This document shows, piece after piece, positions 25,224 through 37,257 of a stretch of 64,000 nt of DNA. A program made the translations under genes and the position numbers. The notes below the pieces were generated by a model. It had not been told where the DNA came from and did not search any database. It saw only the letters and a program-made list of their open reading frames with translations. Source of the stretch: Saccharothrix espanaensis DSM 44229 (GTDB lineage Bacteria; Actinomycetota; Actinomycetes; Mycobacteriales; Pseudonocardiaceae); the NCBI RefSeq assembly GCF_000328705.1, contig NC_019673.1:1178001-1242000 (forward strand). The letters run 5' to 3'. Each line of letters begins with the position of its first letter. Positions within the stretch are counted from its first letter, which is position 1.

Positions 25224-26318
25224 GTGGTCGGATCGGGCGAGTCCACTGCCTTGGCGCACCGCCTGCGGGCGTTGCGCGAGGAGCGCTGGCCGGACCTCGT
25301 CATCACCCAGGGCGACCTCGCGGCGGCGTTCAGCGCCGAGAAGCCGGCGAGCGTGCCGCTGCTGTCGTCGTGGGAGAGCCGCAGCCACCCCAAGGTGCCG
25401 CCGCTGAGCCGGCTCGCCGCCTACGCCACCTTCTTCGCCACCCGGCGCTCGGTCGCCGCCCGCCCGTACCGGCTGCTGCCGGTGGCCGAGCTGACCGACG
25501 ACGAGCTGCGGCAGCGCGAGGACCTGCTCGCCGAGCTGACCGCGCTGCGCGAGGCCGAGCAGCTCGACGCGGGCGCGGCGCCCGACGTCGACCGCAACGG
25601 CCGCCGCGAGTTCTGGTACTTCCCGGACCGCAACAACATCACCATCGTGGTCGCCCAGCTCCCCCGGGAGATGCGCGAGGCGATGCCGTACGCGGACCCG
25701 ACCCAGCCGGACTACATCGAGCTGTACACCTACGCCGACCTCGACGCGCTGATCGAGCTGCACGGCCACATCCGGGCGCTCAACCCGCGCAGCCGGGTGC
25801 ACTTCCGGACCGCCGCCGGGCTGGCCACCGACGACTACACCTCGCACCTGGTGCTGCTCGGCGGGGTCGACTGGAACGTGGTCACCCGCGAGCTGCTGGA
25901 CCGGGTCGACCTGCCGGTCAGCCAGGTCGGCCGGCACGACGAGTCCGAGTCCGGCGGTTTCGTCGTCGCGCGGGACGGCACCGAGCGGATCTTCACGCCG
26001 AAGCTGAGCCGCCACGGCGACCGCGAGGTGCTGCACGAGGACGTCGCGCACTTCTACCGCGGACCGAACCCGTTCAACCACAAGCGGACGGTCACGATCT
26101 GCAACGGCATGTACGGCCGGGGGACCCTCGGCGCGGTGCGTGCCCTCACCGACGAGAGGTTCCGCGACCGCAACGCGGAGTACCTGCGCACGACCTTCCC
26201 CGGTCTGGCCGCCTACAGCGTGCTGACCAGGGTGTCGGTGGTCAACGGGCGGGTGGTCACACCGGACTGGAGCCTGCCCGGGTCCCTACTCGACGAATGG
26301 CCGGAGGGCCGGGGTTGA
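25224..26318 (+). CDS. XRE-type DNA-binding protein with C-terminal sensor-like domain
   Basis: 364 residues from the GTG at 25224, which has GAAGGG 9 nt upstream; upstream in-frame ATGs lack a ribosome-binding site. The N-terminal helix-turn-helix covers about residues 5-60 (LAHRLRALREERWP, ITQGDLAAAF, SWESRSHPKVPPLSRLAAYA). The larger C-terminal part has EFWYFPDRNNITIVVAQLP, YIELYTYADLDALIELHGH and LVLLGGVDWN, which are recurrent in a group of actinobacterial XRE proteins; it resembles a nucleotide- or NAD-sensing fold, but I cannot name the ligand. Its stop overlaps the TTG start of the following glycosyltransferase by 3 nt, so the two are co-translated. Confidence 0.85.
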   Translation: MVGSGESTALAHRLRALREERWPDLVITQGDLAAAFSAEKPASVPLLSSWESRSHPKVPPLSRLAAYATFFATRRSVAARPYRLLPVAELTDDELRQREDLLAELTALREAEQLDAGAAPDVDRNGRREFWYFPDRNNITIVVAQLPREMREAMPYADPTQPDYIELYTYADLDALIELHGHIRALNPRSRVHFRTAAGLATDDYTSHLVLLGGVDWNVVTRELLDRVDLPVSQVGRHDESESGGFVVARDGTERIFTPKLSRHGDREVLHEDVAHFYRGPNPFNHKRTVTICNGMYGRGTLGAVRALTDERFRDRNAEYLRTTFPGLAAYSVLTRVSVVNGRVVTPDWSLPGSLLDEWPEGRG

Positions 26319-27487
26319 CCAGCTCCCCAGGGTCGACCGCCACCGCCGCACGGGTGATCGGTCACCACGGGTCGCACCGCGACCTGCTGCGCACGGTGAC
26401 GAGCGCGGCCGTGCCGACGTCGAGGATCGACGCGATCGTCGTGCCGACCGCGCGCCACCCGGCGGCGCTGGACGCCGCCCTCGACCTGGGCGCGCGGCTG
26501 GGCTGCGCGGTGGTCGCGCTGTGCAGCCGCTACTCGTCGGCCGACCAGGTCGCGGCCCGCGCCCGCCCCGGCGGCGAGCTGGTGGCCGTGGACACCGACC
26601 GGCTGCCCGCCGGGCTGCTGCCCGAGTTCGGGACCACGACCATGCTCGCGGGCACGATCTTCGAGCGCCGGGTGGACACCAGCCTCAAGCGCAACCTCGG
26701 CCTGCTGCTCGCGGGCGTGGCCGGCTGGCAGCGGGTCGCGTTCCTGGACGACGACATCGCGGTGCCCGACCCGCAGGACCTCAACCGCGCCGCCGGCCTG
26801 CTGGACACCGCCGACGCCGCCGCGCTGGCCGTGCAGGGGTTCCCGGACAACTCGGTGGTCTGCCACGCCTACCGGGAGGTCGGCGGCGCGCAGGAGACGT
26901 TCATCGGCGGCGGCGCGCTGGTGGTCGGGCGGTCGCTGATGCGGTCGTTCTTCCCGAACGTCTACAACGAGGACTGGTTCTTCCTGCTCGACGACCGGGG
27001 GATCGGCAGCTCGGCGGTGGTCGGCCGGGCGCTCCAGAAGGTCTACGACCCGTTCGCGAACGACCAGCGGGCGCGCTCCGAGGAGTTCGGCGACTGCCTG
27101 GCCGAGGGCCTGTTGGCGCTGCTGGACGACGGCGGCACGCTGGACCGCGCGGACGCGGAGTTCTTCGCCCGGTTCATCGCCGACCGGCGGGCGATGATCA
27201 GCGACATCGTGGCACGGGTCGCGGCCCGGCCGGTCTCCCCCGAGCGCGACCGGATGCTGGTCGCGCTCAAGGCGGCCCGCGGCCGGTGCCTGCTGATCAC
27301 CCCGGAGCTGTACGTGGACTACCTGGCGGCGTGGCGGCGCGACCGCCGGATGTGGCGCACGCACCTCGCGGTGGTCGGCGCGCGACTGCTGCCGCGCAAG
27401 CGCCACCACCGGGCCGCCCCGCTCGGCCTGGCCAAGGCGCTGGCCGAACTGGGCCTGGTCGACCACGCCCGCCACGTGCAGCCCTGA
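26315..27487 (+). CDS. GT-A-fold glycosyltransferase-like protein
   Basis: 390 residues. The TTG start overlaps the upstream stop and has GGAGGG at 6 nt, so it is preferred over later GTGs. The central FLDDDIAVP is a DxD-type nucleotide-sugar and metal site, and FIGGGALVVGRSLMRSFFPN, YNEDWFFLLDD and YDPF-containing segments resemble acceptor-side motifs of GT2/GT-A enzymes. No membrane helices are seen. The donor and acceptor are unknown. Its coupling to an XRE sensor is a repeated arrangement in actinomycetes and suggests regulated modification of a cell-surface or signalling molecule, which is inference. Confidence 0.7.
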   Translation: MTSSPGSTATAARVIGHHGSHRDLLRTVTSAAVPTSRIDAIVVPTARHPAALDAALDLGARLGCAVVALCSRYSSADQVAARARPGGELVAVDTDRLPAGLLPEFGTTTMLAGTIFERRVDTSLKRNLGLLLAGVAGWQRVAFLDDDIAVPDPQDLNRAAGLLDTADAAALAVQGFPDNSVVCHAYREVGGAQETFIGGGALVVGRSLMRSFFPNVYNEDWFFLLDDRGIGSSAVVGRALQKVYDPFANDQRARSEEFGDCLAEGLLALLDDGGTLDRADAEFFARFIADRRAMISDIVARVAARPVSPERDRMLVALKAARGRCLLITPELYVDYLAAWRRDRRMWRTHLAVVGARLLPRKRHHRAAPLGLAKALAELGLVDHARHVQP

Positions 27488-27489
27488 TC

Positions 27490-27667
27490 CCGGCACGTCC
27501 AACCCTGAGGCCGCTGCCCCGACCCTGGCGCGTCCGGCAGCAAGGCTGAGGCACTTCGGCCGCGGCACGTCCGGCTGCGAGGCCCTGCCCCCGACGCGGC
27601 ACGTCCGGCAGCGAGGCGACGGCCCCCGACCCGGTGCGTCCGGTTGTGAGGCCCGTGGTTCCAGAGC
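27490..27667. repeat. five-copy degenerate tandem repeat, about 35 bp per unit
   Basis: The motif GGCACGTCCGGCAGCGAGGC and close variants start at 27492, 27527, 27564, 27598 and 27633, spaced 34-37 bp, each followed by a C-rich CCCCCGA-type tail. The array directly follows the glycosyltransferase stop and precedes the methionine-salvage promoter. No coding or RNA function is evident. Confidence 0.7.
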
Positions 27668-27783
27668 GTGGCGTCGGGTGCCGGGGCATCGGGCCGCTCC
27701 CATGTGGCGGAACGCTCAACGATCGCGCTCGGCGGGCGATTACCCTGGTCACGCCCGGTAGCAGCGAACGTGGAGGCGGTTGG

Positions 27784-28908
27784 ATGACGAGCACCGATGG
27801 TCGGCGGAAGTGGCTGACCGTCGCCGACGAGGTCGCCGCGGGGCTGCGGGTCGACGCCGCGCAGCGGGACCGGGCGGGGGCCGAACCGGTGGTCGAGGTC
27901 GAGGCGCTGCGGCGGTCCGGCCTGGTGACGATCGAGGACTGGGGCACCCAGCAGGCGGTGACCCGGGTGATCGGGGCGGCCGACGCCAACGTCGGGCACC
28001 TGCTCGGGTACCACTACCTCCAGGTGTGGCGGCGCGGGCTGTTCGACGGGACCGTGCTGGTCGAGGACCCCGGCCTGTTCTGGGCCGGCGTCAGCAACCC
28101 GCTCGACGCCGCGCTCAAGCTCACCCCGACCGACGGCGGCTTCACCGTCAGCGGGCGCAAGACCTTCGCCACCGGCGCGTCGGTCGCCGACCGGCTGGTG
28201 GTCAGCGCGACCCGCGCCGACACCGGCGCGAAGGTCACCTTCACGCTGGACGCCAAGTCCCCCGGCATCACCTACGCGGGCGACTGGGACAACATCGGCC
28301 AGCGCCTCACCGCCAGCGGCGGCGTCGTGTTCGAGGACGTGCCGGTGCCCGCCGAGCGGGTGCTCGGCACCCACGACGAGACCAGCCCGCGCCAGTCGCT
28401 GGCCGCGCTCGGCTTCCAGGCCGTGCTCGCCCAGGTGTACGTCGCGCTGGCCGAGGGCGCGCTGGCCGAGGCCGCCCGGTACACCCGGGGCACCACCCGG
28501 CCGTGGTTCCTCTCCGGTGTCGACAGCGCCACCGCGGACCCGTACGTGCTGGCCACCTACGGCGAACTGGTCTCCGACGTGGAGGCCGCCGGGCTGCTGG
28601 CCGACCACGCGGCGACGGCGCTCGGCGACGCGGGCGACCGGGGCGCGGAGCTGACCGTCGAGCAGCGGGCCTCGGTGGCCGCGTTGATCTCCTCGGCCAA
28701 GGTCGTCTCGACCAAGGTGGCCAACCAGACCACCAGCCGGGTCTTCGAGCTGTGCGGCGCCCGCGCGACGGCCGCCGGCTACGCCTTCGACCGGTTCTGG
28801 CGCAACGCCCGCACGCTCACCCTGCACGACCCGGTGTCGTACAAGGCGCGCGAGGTCGGCGCGTACTTCCTGACCGGCGAGCGGGCCCCGTTCACCGGGT
28901 ACAGCTGA
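27784..28908 (+). CDS. acyl-CoA dehydrogenase-fold flavoprotein (DszC/SfnB-like)
   Basis: 374 residues. The fold is that of acyl-CoA dehydrogenases, with RKTFATGASVADRLVV-type substrate/FMN strand and EDVPVPAERVLG, followed by a helical C-terminal domain containing RVFELCGARATAAGY. The acyl-CoA dehydrogenase catalytic Glu region is not evident. The sequence style is that of the DszC/SfnB branch, FMNH2-dependent monooxygenases acting on organosulfur compounds or related enzymes. GGAGG lies upstream of the ATG. Its stop overlaps the next start (TGATG), and four methionine-salvage genes follow, so a sulfur-compound oxidation feeding or bypassing salvage is plausible. Confidence 0.82.
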   Translation: MTSTDGRRKWLTVADEVAAGLRVDAAQRDRAGAEPVVEVEALRRSGLVTIEDWGTQQAVTRVIGAADANVGHLLGYHYLQVWRRGLFDGTVLVEDPGLFWAGVSNPLDAALKLTPTDGGFTVSGRKTFATGASVADRLVVSATRADTGAKVTFTLDAKSPGITYAGDWDNIGQRLTASGGVVFEDVPVPAERVLGTHDETSPRQSLAALGFQAVLAQVYVALAEGALAEAARYTRGTTRPWFLSGVDSATADPYVLATYGELVSDVEAAGLLADHAATALGDAGDRGAELTVEQRASVAALISSAKVVSTKVANQTTSRVFELCGARATAAGYAFDRFWRNARTLTLHDPVSYKAREVGAYFLTGERAPFTGYS

Positions 28909-29918
28909 TGGACCCGGTCCTCGCGCACAGCGTCCGGCTCGCCGACGACGGCGTGCACGTGCTGGACCGGCGGGACTTCCCGTTCACGCGCACCTGGGTG
29001 CGCTGCACGACCACCGCCGAGGTGGCCAAGGCCATCGAGGACATGGTCACCCAGTCGTCCGGTCCGTACTTCGCGGCGCTGTGGGGCATGGTGCTGGCCG
29101 CGCGGGAGGCGCGCGGCCTGCCCCGCGCCGAGGGCCGCGCCCACCTGGAGCGGACCGGGGAACTGCTGGTGGCGACCCGGCGCACCAACAACCACCTGCG
29201 CAAGGCGGTCGCCGCGGTGCTGGCGGGCGTCGACGCCTCCGACGACCTCGAAGCGGGCGCGTTCGCGGGCGCGGTGGCCGGTGACGAGCGGTACCGGAGC
29301 CGGAGCCGGGCGCTGGGGGAGCACACCGCGCGGCTGCTGCCCGACGAGGGCGCGGTGCTCACGCACTGCTGGGCCGACCTCTACCTGACCGAGACGGTCA
29401 AGGCGGCCGACGCGCTGGGCAAGCGGCTGCGGTACTTCTGCACCGAGACCCGGCCGTACCTCCAAGGTGCGCGGCTGACCGCCGAGACGCTGGCCGAGAT
29501 GGGCGCGGACACCACGCTGATCACCGACGGCATGGGCGCGGCGGCGTTCCAGGCGGGCGAGGTCGACGTGCTGCTGACCGCCGCCGACCGGGTCACCATG
29601 GACGGGCACGTGGTCAACAAGATCGGCACGCTGGGGCTGGCGGTCGCGGCGTCCGCCTTCGCCGTGCCGTTCCTGGCCATGGTGCAGGCCCCGGACCGGC
29701 TCGCGCCGGGCGCGGCCGACGTGCCGATCGAGTTCCGGCCCGGCGACGACGTGCTGCACACGCTGGGCCGGCGCACCGCCAGCGCCCGGGTGAAGGGCTG
29801 GTACCCGGCGTTCGACGTGACACCGCCGCGGTTCGTGTCGTCCGTGGTCACCGACCGCGGCGCGTACGCTCCCGACCGCCTGCACGAGTACTACGACGGC
29901 GAGGAAGTACATGACTGA
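28908..29918 (+). CDS. mtnA: methylthioribose-1-phosphate isomerase (eIF-2B alpha-like)
   Basis: 336 residues. Converts 5-methylthioribose-1-phosphate to 5-methylthioribulose-1-phosphate in methionine salvage. Family landmarks are VLTHCWADLYL (the catalytic Cys), ETRPYLQGARLTA, TLITDGMGAAAF (the catalytic Asp) and ADRVTMDGHVVNKIGT. The block after the Cys differs from the common CNTG/CNAG form, so this is a divergent member. The operon position before mtnC, mtnB and mtnD supports the role. It overlaps the flavoprotein gene by 1 nt and mtnC by 8 nt. Confidence 0.85.
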   Translation: MDPVLAHSVRLADDGVHVLDRRDFPFTRTWVRCTTTAEVAKAIEDMVTQSSGPYFAALWGMVLAAREARGLPRAEGRAHLERTGELLVATRRTNNHLRKAVAAVLAGVDASDDLEAGAFAGAVAGDERYRSRSRALGEHTARLLPDEGAVLTHCWADLYLTETVKAADALGKRLRYFCTETRPYLQGARLTAETLAEMGADTTLITDGMGAAAFQAGEVDVLLTAADRVTMDGHVVNKIGTLGLAVAASAFAVPFLAMVQAPDRLAPGAADVPIEFRPGDDVLHTLGRRTASARVKGWYPAFDVTPPRFVSSVVTDRGAYAPDRLHEYYDGEEVHD

Positions 29919-30576
29919 ATGGGTCGTGCTCGACATCGAGGGCACGCTGTCCGCGACCGACCAGGTGCTGGTCGTGCTCTACGACTACGCCCGGCCCCGG
30001 CTCGGGCCGTGGATCGACGAGCACGGTGACGACCCCGTTGTCGCGGAAGCGGTCCGGCAGATCCGGGAACTGTCCGGTGTGGACGGTGGGACGGCCGACC
30101 TGGTGCGCGTGCTGCACGGCTGGATGGACGCCGACCAGAAGGTCACGCCGCTCAAGACGTTGCAGGGCCTGATCTGGCAGCGCGGGTACGCCGAGGGCGA
30201 CCTGGTCGCGGAGTTCTTCCCGGACGTGGTGCCGGCGCTGCGCAAGTGGCACGAGGACGGCGTGCGGCTGGCCGTGTTCTCGTCCGGTTCGGTGGCCGGG
30301 CAGGTGGCCTTCTTCGGCCACACCCGGGACGGCGACCTGCGCGGGCTGTTCGAGCACCACTTCGACACGGTCAACGCGGGCCCGAAGCGGGAAGCCCCGT
30401 CCTACCGGGCGATCGCCGCCGTGCTCGGCTCGGACGACATCACCTTCTACTCCGACGTCCCGGCCGAGCTGCACGCCGCCGCCGAGGCGGGCTGGCGGAC
30501 CGTCGGCGTGGCCCGCCCCGGCGAGCCGTACGGCGACGCGGACTTCAGTCCACATCGGACGGTGAGCGCGCTGTGA
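29911..30576 (+). CDS. mtnC: enolase-phosphatase E1
   Basis: 221 residues of HAD superfamily. VVLDIEGTLS is motif I with the nucleophile Asp; LAVFSSGSVAGQVAFFGHT is motif II; FDTVNAGPKREAPSYRAIA carries the Lys; ITFYSDVPAELHAAAEAGW is motif III/IV. The E1 family enolises and dephosphorylates 2,3-diketo-5-methylthiopentyl-1-phosphate to the acireductone. It overlaps mtnA by 8 nt and mtnB by 4 nt. Confidence 0.94.
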   Translation: MTEWVVLDIEGTLSATDQVLVVLYDYARPRLGPWIDEHGDDPVVAEAVRQIRELSGVDGGTADLVRVLHGWMDADQKVTPLKTLQGLIWQRGYAEGDLVAEFFPDVVPALRKWHEDGVRLAVFSSGSVAGQVAFFGHTRDGDLRGLFEHHFDTVNAGPKREAPSYRAIAAVLGSDDITFYSDVPAELHAAAEAGWRTVGVARPGEPYGDADFSPHRTVSAL

Positions 30577-31166
30577 CGCCCGGCGCGGCGTTGGCCGCCG
30601 AGTGCGCCCGGTACACCGCGATGGGCTGGATGCGCGGCACGTCCGGCAACCTGTCCGTGGTCGTGGACCGCGACCCGCTGCGGCTCGCGGTGACGGTGAG
30701 CGGGCGCGACAAGGGCGAGCTGACGGCGGACGACGTGGTGCTGGTCGACGCCGAGGGCCGGACCGACGACCCGGTGAGGGTGCCCTCCGCCGAGGCCGGC
30801 CTGCACGGCCGGATCGCGGCGGTGACCGGGGCGGGCGCGGTGGTCCACGTGCACGCGCTCGCGCCCGTCGTGGCCGCCGAGCACTGGCCCGACGGCGTGG
30901 AGCTGCGCGACCTGGAGATGCTCAAGGGGTTCGGCCGGCGGGCGCACGACGACACCGTCCTGATCCCTGTCGTGCTCAACGACCAGGACATGACGGTGCT
31001 CGGCGACGCGTTCGAGGCCGGGTACCGCGCGGACGTGCCGGCCTTGATCGTGGCCCGGCACGGGGTGTACGTGTGGGGCGCGGACCTGCACCAGGCGCGC
31101 CACCGGCTGGAGTGCCTGGAGTGGCTGCTGCGCTTCAAGGTCGAGACGAGGAGGGACCCGCGATGA
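30573..31166 (+). CDS. mtnB: methylthioribulose-1-phosphate dehydratase
   Basis: 197 residues, class II aldolase fold. GTSGNLSVV binds phosphate; PSAEAGLHGRIA carries the conserved Glu/His region; VVHVHALAP gives two zinc-binding His residues; RHGVYVWGADLHQARH supplies the third. It removes water from methylthioribulose-1-phosphate to give the diketone used by MtnC. The GTG start overlaps the mtnC stop (GTGA) and its stop overlaps the mtnD start (ATGA). Confidence 0.94.
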   Translation: MTPGAALAAECARYTAMGWMRGTSGNLSVVVDRDPLRLAVTVSGRDKGELTADDVVLVDAEGRTDDPVRVPSAEAGLHGRIAAVTGAGAVVHVHALAPVVAAEHWPDGVELRDLEMLKGFGRRAHDDTVLIPVVLNDQDMTVLGDAFEAGYRADVPALIVARHGVYVWGADLHQARHRLECLEWLLRFKVETRRDPR

Positions 31167-31726
31167 CGTTGCTGACCGTGTGGCCGGACACCGAGCCCGA
31201 CACCGTGCTGGTGCGCACGGCGGCCCCGGACCTGATCGCCGACGAGCTCAAGCGGTTGGGCGTGCGGTACGAGCAGTGGCCGGTGCTGCCCGGGGTGACC
31301 CGGGAGAACGCCCTGGAGGTGTACGCCGACCAGGTCAAGAGGGTCACCGAGACCGAGGGCTACGTCCTGGTCGACGCGATGGAGATGACCCCGTCCGACG
31401 ACCCGGAGTGGCTGGCGAAGGCCGGTGAGGCGCGGCTGAGGTTCCTGGCCGAGCACACCCACGACGACGACGAGGACCGGTTCTTCGCGCGCGGCTCGGG
31501 CGTGTTCTACCTGCACGTCGAGGGCAAGGTGCATGCCGTGCTGTGCGAGGCCGGCGACCTGCTCAGCGTGCCGGAGAACACCACCCACTGGTTCGACATG
31601 GGCACCCGCCCGGACTACGTGTCGATCCGGTTCTTCCACGACGACGACGGCTGGGTGGGCAACTTCACCGGCAGCGAGATCGCCAAGTCCTTCCCCACCT
31701 TCGACGCCCTCACCGCGGGTCGCTGA
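31163..31726 (+). CDS. mtnD: acireductone dioxygenase (ARD)
   Basis: 187 residues of cupin fold. EHTHDDDEDRFF provides the His-x-His-x4-Glu type metal ligands and THWFDMG the last His. With Fe it gives 2-keto-4-methylthiobutyrate, the methionine precursor; with Ni it gives off-pathway products. It ends the operon. Its final 17 bp overlap the convergent HD phosphohydrolase gene. No mtnP, mtnN or mtnK is visible, so methylthioribose-1-phosphate must be formed by genes elsewhere. Confidence 0.95.
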   Translation: MTLLTVWPDTEPDTVLVRTAAPDLIADELKRLGVRYEQWPVLPGVTRENALEVYADQVKRVTETEGYVLVDAMEMTPSDDPEWLAKAGEARLRFLAEHTHDDDEDRFFARGSGVFYLHVEGKVHAVLCEAGDLLSVPENTTHWFDMGTRPDYVSIRFFHDDDGWVGNFTGSEIAKSFPTFDALTAGR

Positions 31727-32330
31727 GCGAGGCGAGTTCGGCGGCGAGGTTGGCCTTGGCGCGGGCCTCCCAGCGGTCCCGGGCCTGCGGGGTCGCGTAG
31801 AGCGGGTCACGGGCCAGCAGGCCGCGCAGGACCTGCGCCCGCCCGGCCCGCCACGCCTCGTCCGGCACGTGGGCGTACTCGCGCCGCACGGCCTGCCGAT
31901 AGCGCTCGTACCCCTGCGCGTCCGAGCCCAGGATCGCCAGGTCGGCGTCCATCAGCAACGCGGTGAGCTCGTCACCGGCCTCGTGGTCGATGGTGGCCAG
32001 CACCAGGGCCGCGACCCGGTCCGTGACCGGGTCCGCGTTGAGGCCGGCCTCGGTCAGCCGCTCGACCGCCCACGCCGCGCTGGCCCGCTCGTCGTCGCCG
32101 GGCTGGCCGTCGTAGACCACGTCGTGCGCCAGCGCCGCCAGCACGAGCACCGCCTGGTCGGCCAGGGAGCGGTGGGCCGCCAGGAGCTCCACGTCCCGCA
32201 CGACGGCCAGCACGTGGTCGGCGTTGTGGTAGCCGCGGTGGGGTTCGCCGTACCGCGCCGCCAGGTCACCCGCCGTACCCGGCCGCCCGCCCAGGACCCG
32301 GACCGCCTTGTCCCACAGCGCCGCCAACAT
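31710..32330 (-). CDS. predicted metal-dependent HD-superfamily phosphohydrolase
   Basis: 206 residues. YGEPHRGYHNADHV gives the first His ligands, ALAHDVVYDG is the HD doublet and IDHEAGDELTALLMDADLAI contains the following His and Asp. This is the bacterial family of HD proteins with the GYHN signature; nucleotides or small phosphates are likely substrates, but none is established. TAGAGT lies 7 nt before the ATG and shares its TAG with the stop of the upstream kinase gene. Confidence 0.85.
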   Translation of the reverse strand: MLAALWDKAVRVLGGRPGTAGDLAARYGEPHRGYHNADHVLAVVRDVELLAAHRSLADQAVLVLAALAHDVVYDGQPGDDERASAAWAVERLTEAGLNADPVTDRVAALVLATIDHEAGDELTALLMDADLAILGSDAQGYERYRQAVRREYAHVPDEAWRAGRAQVLRGLLARDPLYATPQARDRWEARAKANLAAELASLSDPR

Positions 32331-32337
32331 GCCGGCG

Positions 32338-32343
32338 ACTCTA
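32338..32343 (-). promoter_or_regulatory. putative leaderless -10 hexamer of the HD phosphohydrolase gene
   Basis: TAGAGT on the minus strand, 7 nt before the ATG at 32330; its TAG is the stop codon of the preceding APH-type gene. Confidence 0.4.
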
Positions 32344-33147
32344 CGGCGACGGCGACGGCGACGGTGGCGCGGCCCGGTACCGATCGGTCGCGGCCACCCA
32401 GCACCGGACCAGCAGCCGGCGCACCCCGATCCAGTGGTCGAGCAGCTCGGCGGGGTAGGCGCGCTGCACGGCGGCGCGGTCGAGCAGCCGGCTGTCGGCC
32501 GCGCACGCCACGTCCCAGCCGACCGGTCCGCGCCAGGCGTCCTCGAAGTCGTTCCACACCGGACCGCCGGCGGTGAACAGCACGTTGTGCGGGTGGGCGT
32601 CGCCGTGCAGCGCCTGGACCGGCAGCTCGGGCCACCCGGCCGCCACCGCGTCCCGCTCGGCCACTAGGTCCGCCGGCCGGCTGAGCAACGCCAGCACGGC
32701 GTCGATGTCGTCCAGGGGTCCGCGCGCCGGAAGATCGCCGGTGAAATGGGCTAGTTCCTGATGAAGCTCGCGCAGAAGGGCGGCAAACGTCGTGGAATCG
32801 AGCGTCCGCTCGGCCTGGTGCGGGACGTGCTCCGCGAGCGCCACCACCCAGCCGCCCTCCCGCACCGGAGCCGCGACCGGCGCGACCACCGGCACCCCGC
32901 GCCCGGCCAGGAACCGGCTCAGCTCGTCGGCCCGCGCGAAGTGCCCGAACACGTCCCCACGCACCGAAGCCGTCACCGCGCCCACCCGAGCCACGACCGC
33001 CGCCGGCCGCAGGTGGACGAGCAGGTTGCTGCCGTCCTTGAGCACCGCCAAGTCGTCCACAGGCAGCCCCAACCGCCCACCCACCACCCGCACCGCCCCC
33101 AACGCCGTCCCCATGACCGCCCCCATCCCCGTCCCCATGACCAGCAT
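32341..33147 (-). CDS. aminoglycoside phosphotransferase-family kinase
   Basis: 268 residues. The catalytic loop is ALHGDAHPHNVLF (H-G-D-x-x-x-x-N) and the metal site follows in VWNDFEDAWRGPVGWDVAC. An N-lobe with RFLAGRGVPVV is present. The APH/choline kinase family phosphorylates many small molecules; the substrate is not evident, and drug resistance should not be assumed. The N-terminus is repetitive (Met-Gly-Thr), with four in-frame ATGs, so a start up to about 36 nt downstream is possible. The C-terminus ends in a Ser-Pro repeat. It probably shares a transcript with the HD gene 10 bp downstream. Confidence 0.85.
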   Translation of the reverse strand: MLVMGTGMGAVMGTALGAVRVVGGRLGLPVDDLAVLKDGSNLLVHLRPAAVVARVGAVTASVRGDVFGHFARADELSRFLAGRGVPVVAPVAAPVREGGWVVALAEHVPHQAERTLDSTTFAALLRELHQELAHFTGDLPARGPLDDIDAVLALLSRPADLVAERDAVAAGWPELPVQALHGDAHPHNVLFTAGGPVWNDFEDAWRGPVGWDVACAADSRLLDRAAVQRAYPAELLDHWIGVRRLLVRCWVAATDRYRAAPPSPSPSP

Positions 33148-33170
33148 GTTTCCAACTGGTCGACCACCGC

Positions 33171-33267
33171 GCGGGGCCGCGTCGGGAGGTCACGCCCGGT
33201 TTCCGACGATTGCGCTTTTCGATCGGCGGAAACCGGGCGTGACCTGCCGACCTACCGGCGGCCCCGC
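33171..33267. repeat. long structured palindrome, element 1
   Basis: Outer arms GCGGGGCCGC and GCGGCCCCGC enclose a stem 33181-33205 / 33227-33251 that is perfect over its inner 19 bp, with one mismatch in the outer part. The apical core, read on the minus strand, is CCGATCGAAAAGCGCAATCG. The same layout, outer arms and core recur at 50961-51050 with a different stem sequence. It lies between the APH-type gene and ctaD. It may be an RNA/DNA hairpin of a dispersed family. Confidence 0.75.
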
Positions 33268-33434
33268 CCCGCGACGCCGCAGGCGGCGCAAATCCAACAC
33301 TGTGAGCTGCGCAACCTTGCTTGATCCGGCACGAGGCCCAGGCGAGCCGCCCTGAACGTGTCCGTCTACGATCCGGGGAGCCCGAGTGGCCAGCCATTCG
33401 GTCACGCCAGAAACAGGACAGTGCAGGAGGCACC

Positions 33435-37226
<3,792 letters not shown>

Positions 37227-37244
37227 TCTGACCTACATGGCCCG

Positions 37245-37250
37245 TAGCGT
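37245..37250 (+). promoter_or_regulatory. putative leaderless -10 hexamer of the NmrA-like gene
   Basis: TAGCGT, 7 nt before the ATG at 37258; it favours that start over the ATG at 37237. Confidence 0.55.
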
Positions 37251-37257
37251 CCCGGTC

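Noticed and set aside
27490..27667. CRISPR-like array
   Set aside because: Units are contiguous, without distinct spacers, and no cas genes are near.
27668..27783. SAM-responsive riboswitch before the methionine-salvage operon
   Set aside because: The leader after the TACCCT-like -10 box is only about 30 nt, too short for any SAM riboswitch class.
32341..33147. Calling the APH-family gene an antibiotic-resistance gene
   Set aside because: The fold covers many kinases and nothing in the context indicates a drug substrate.
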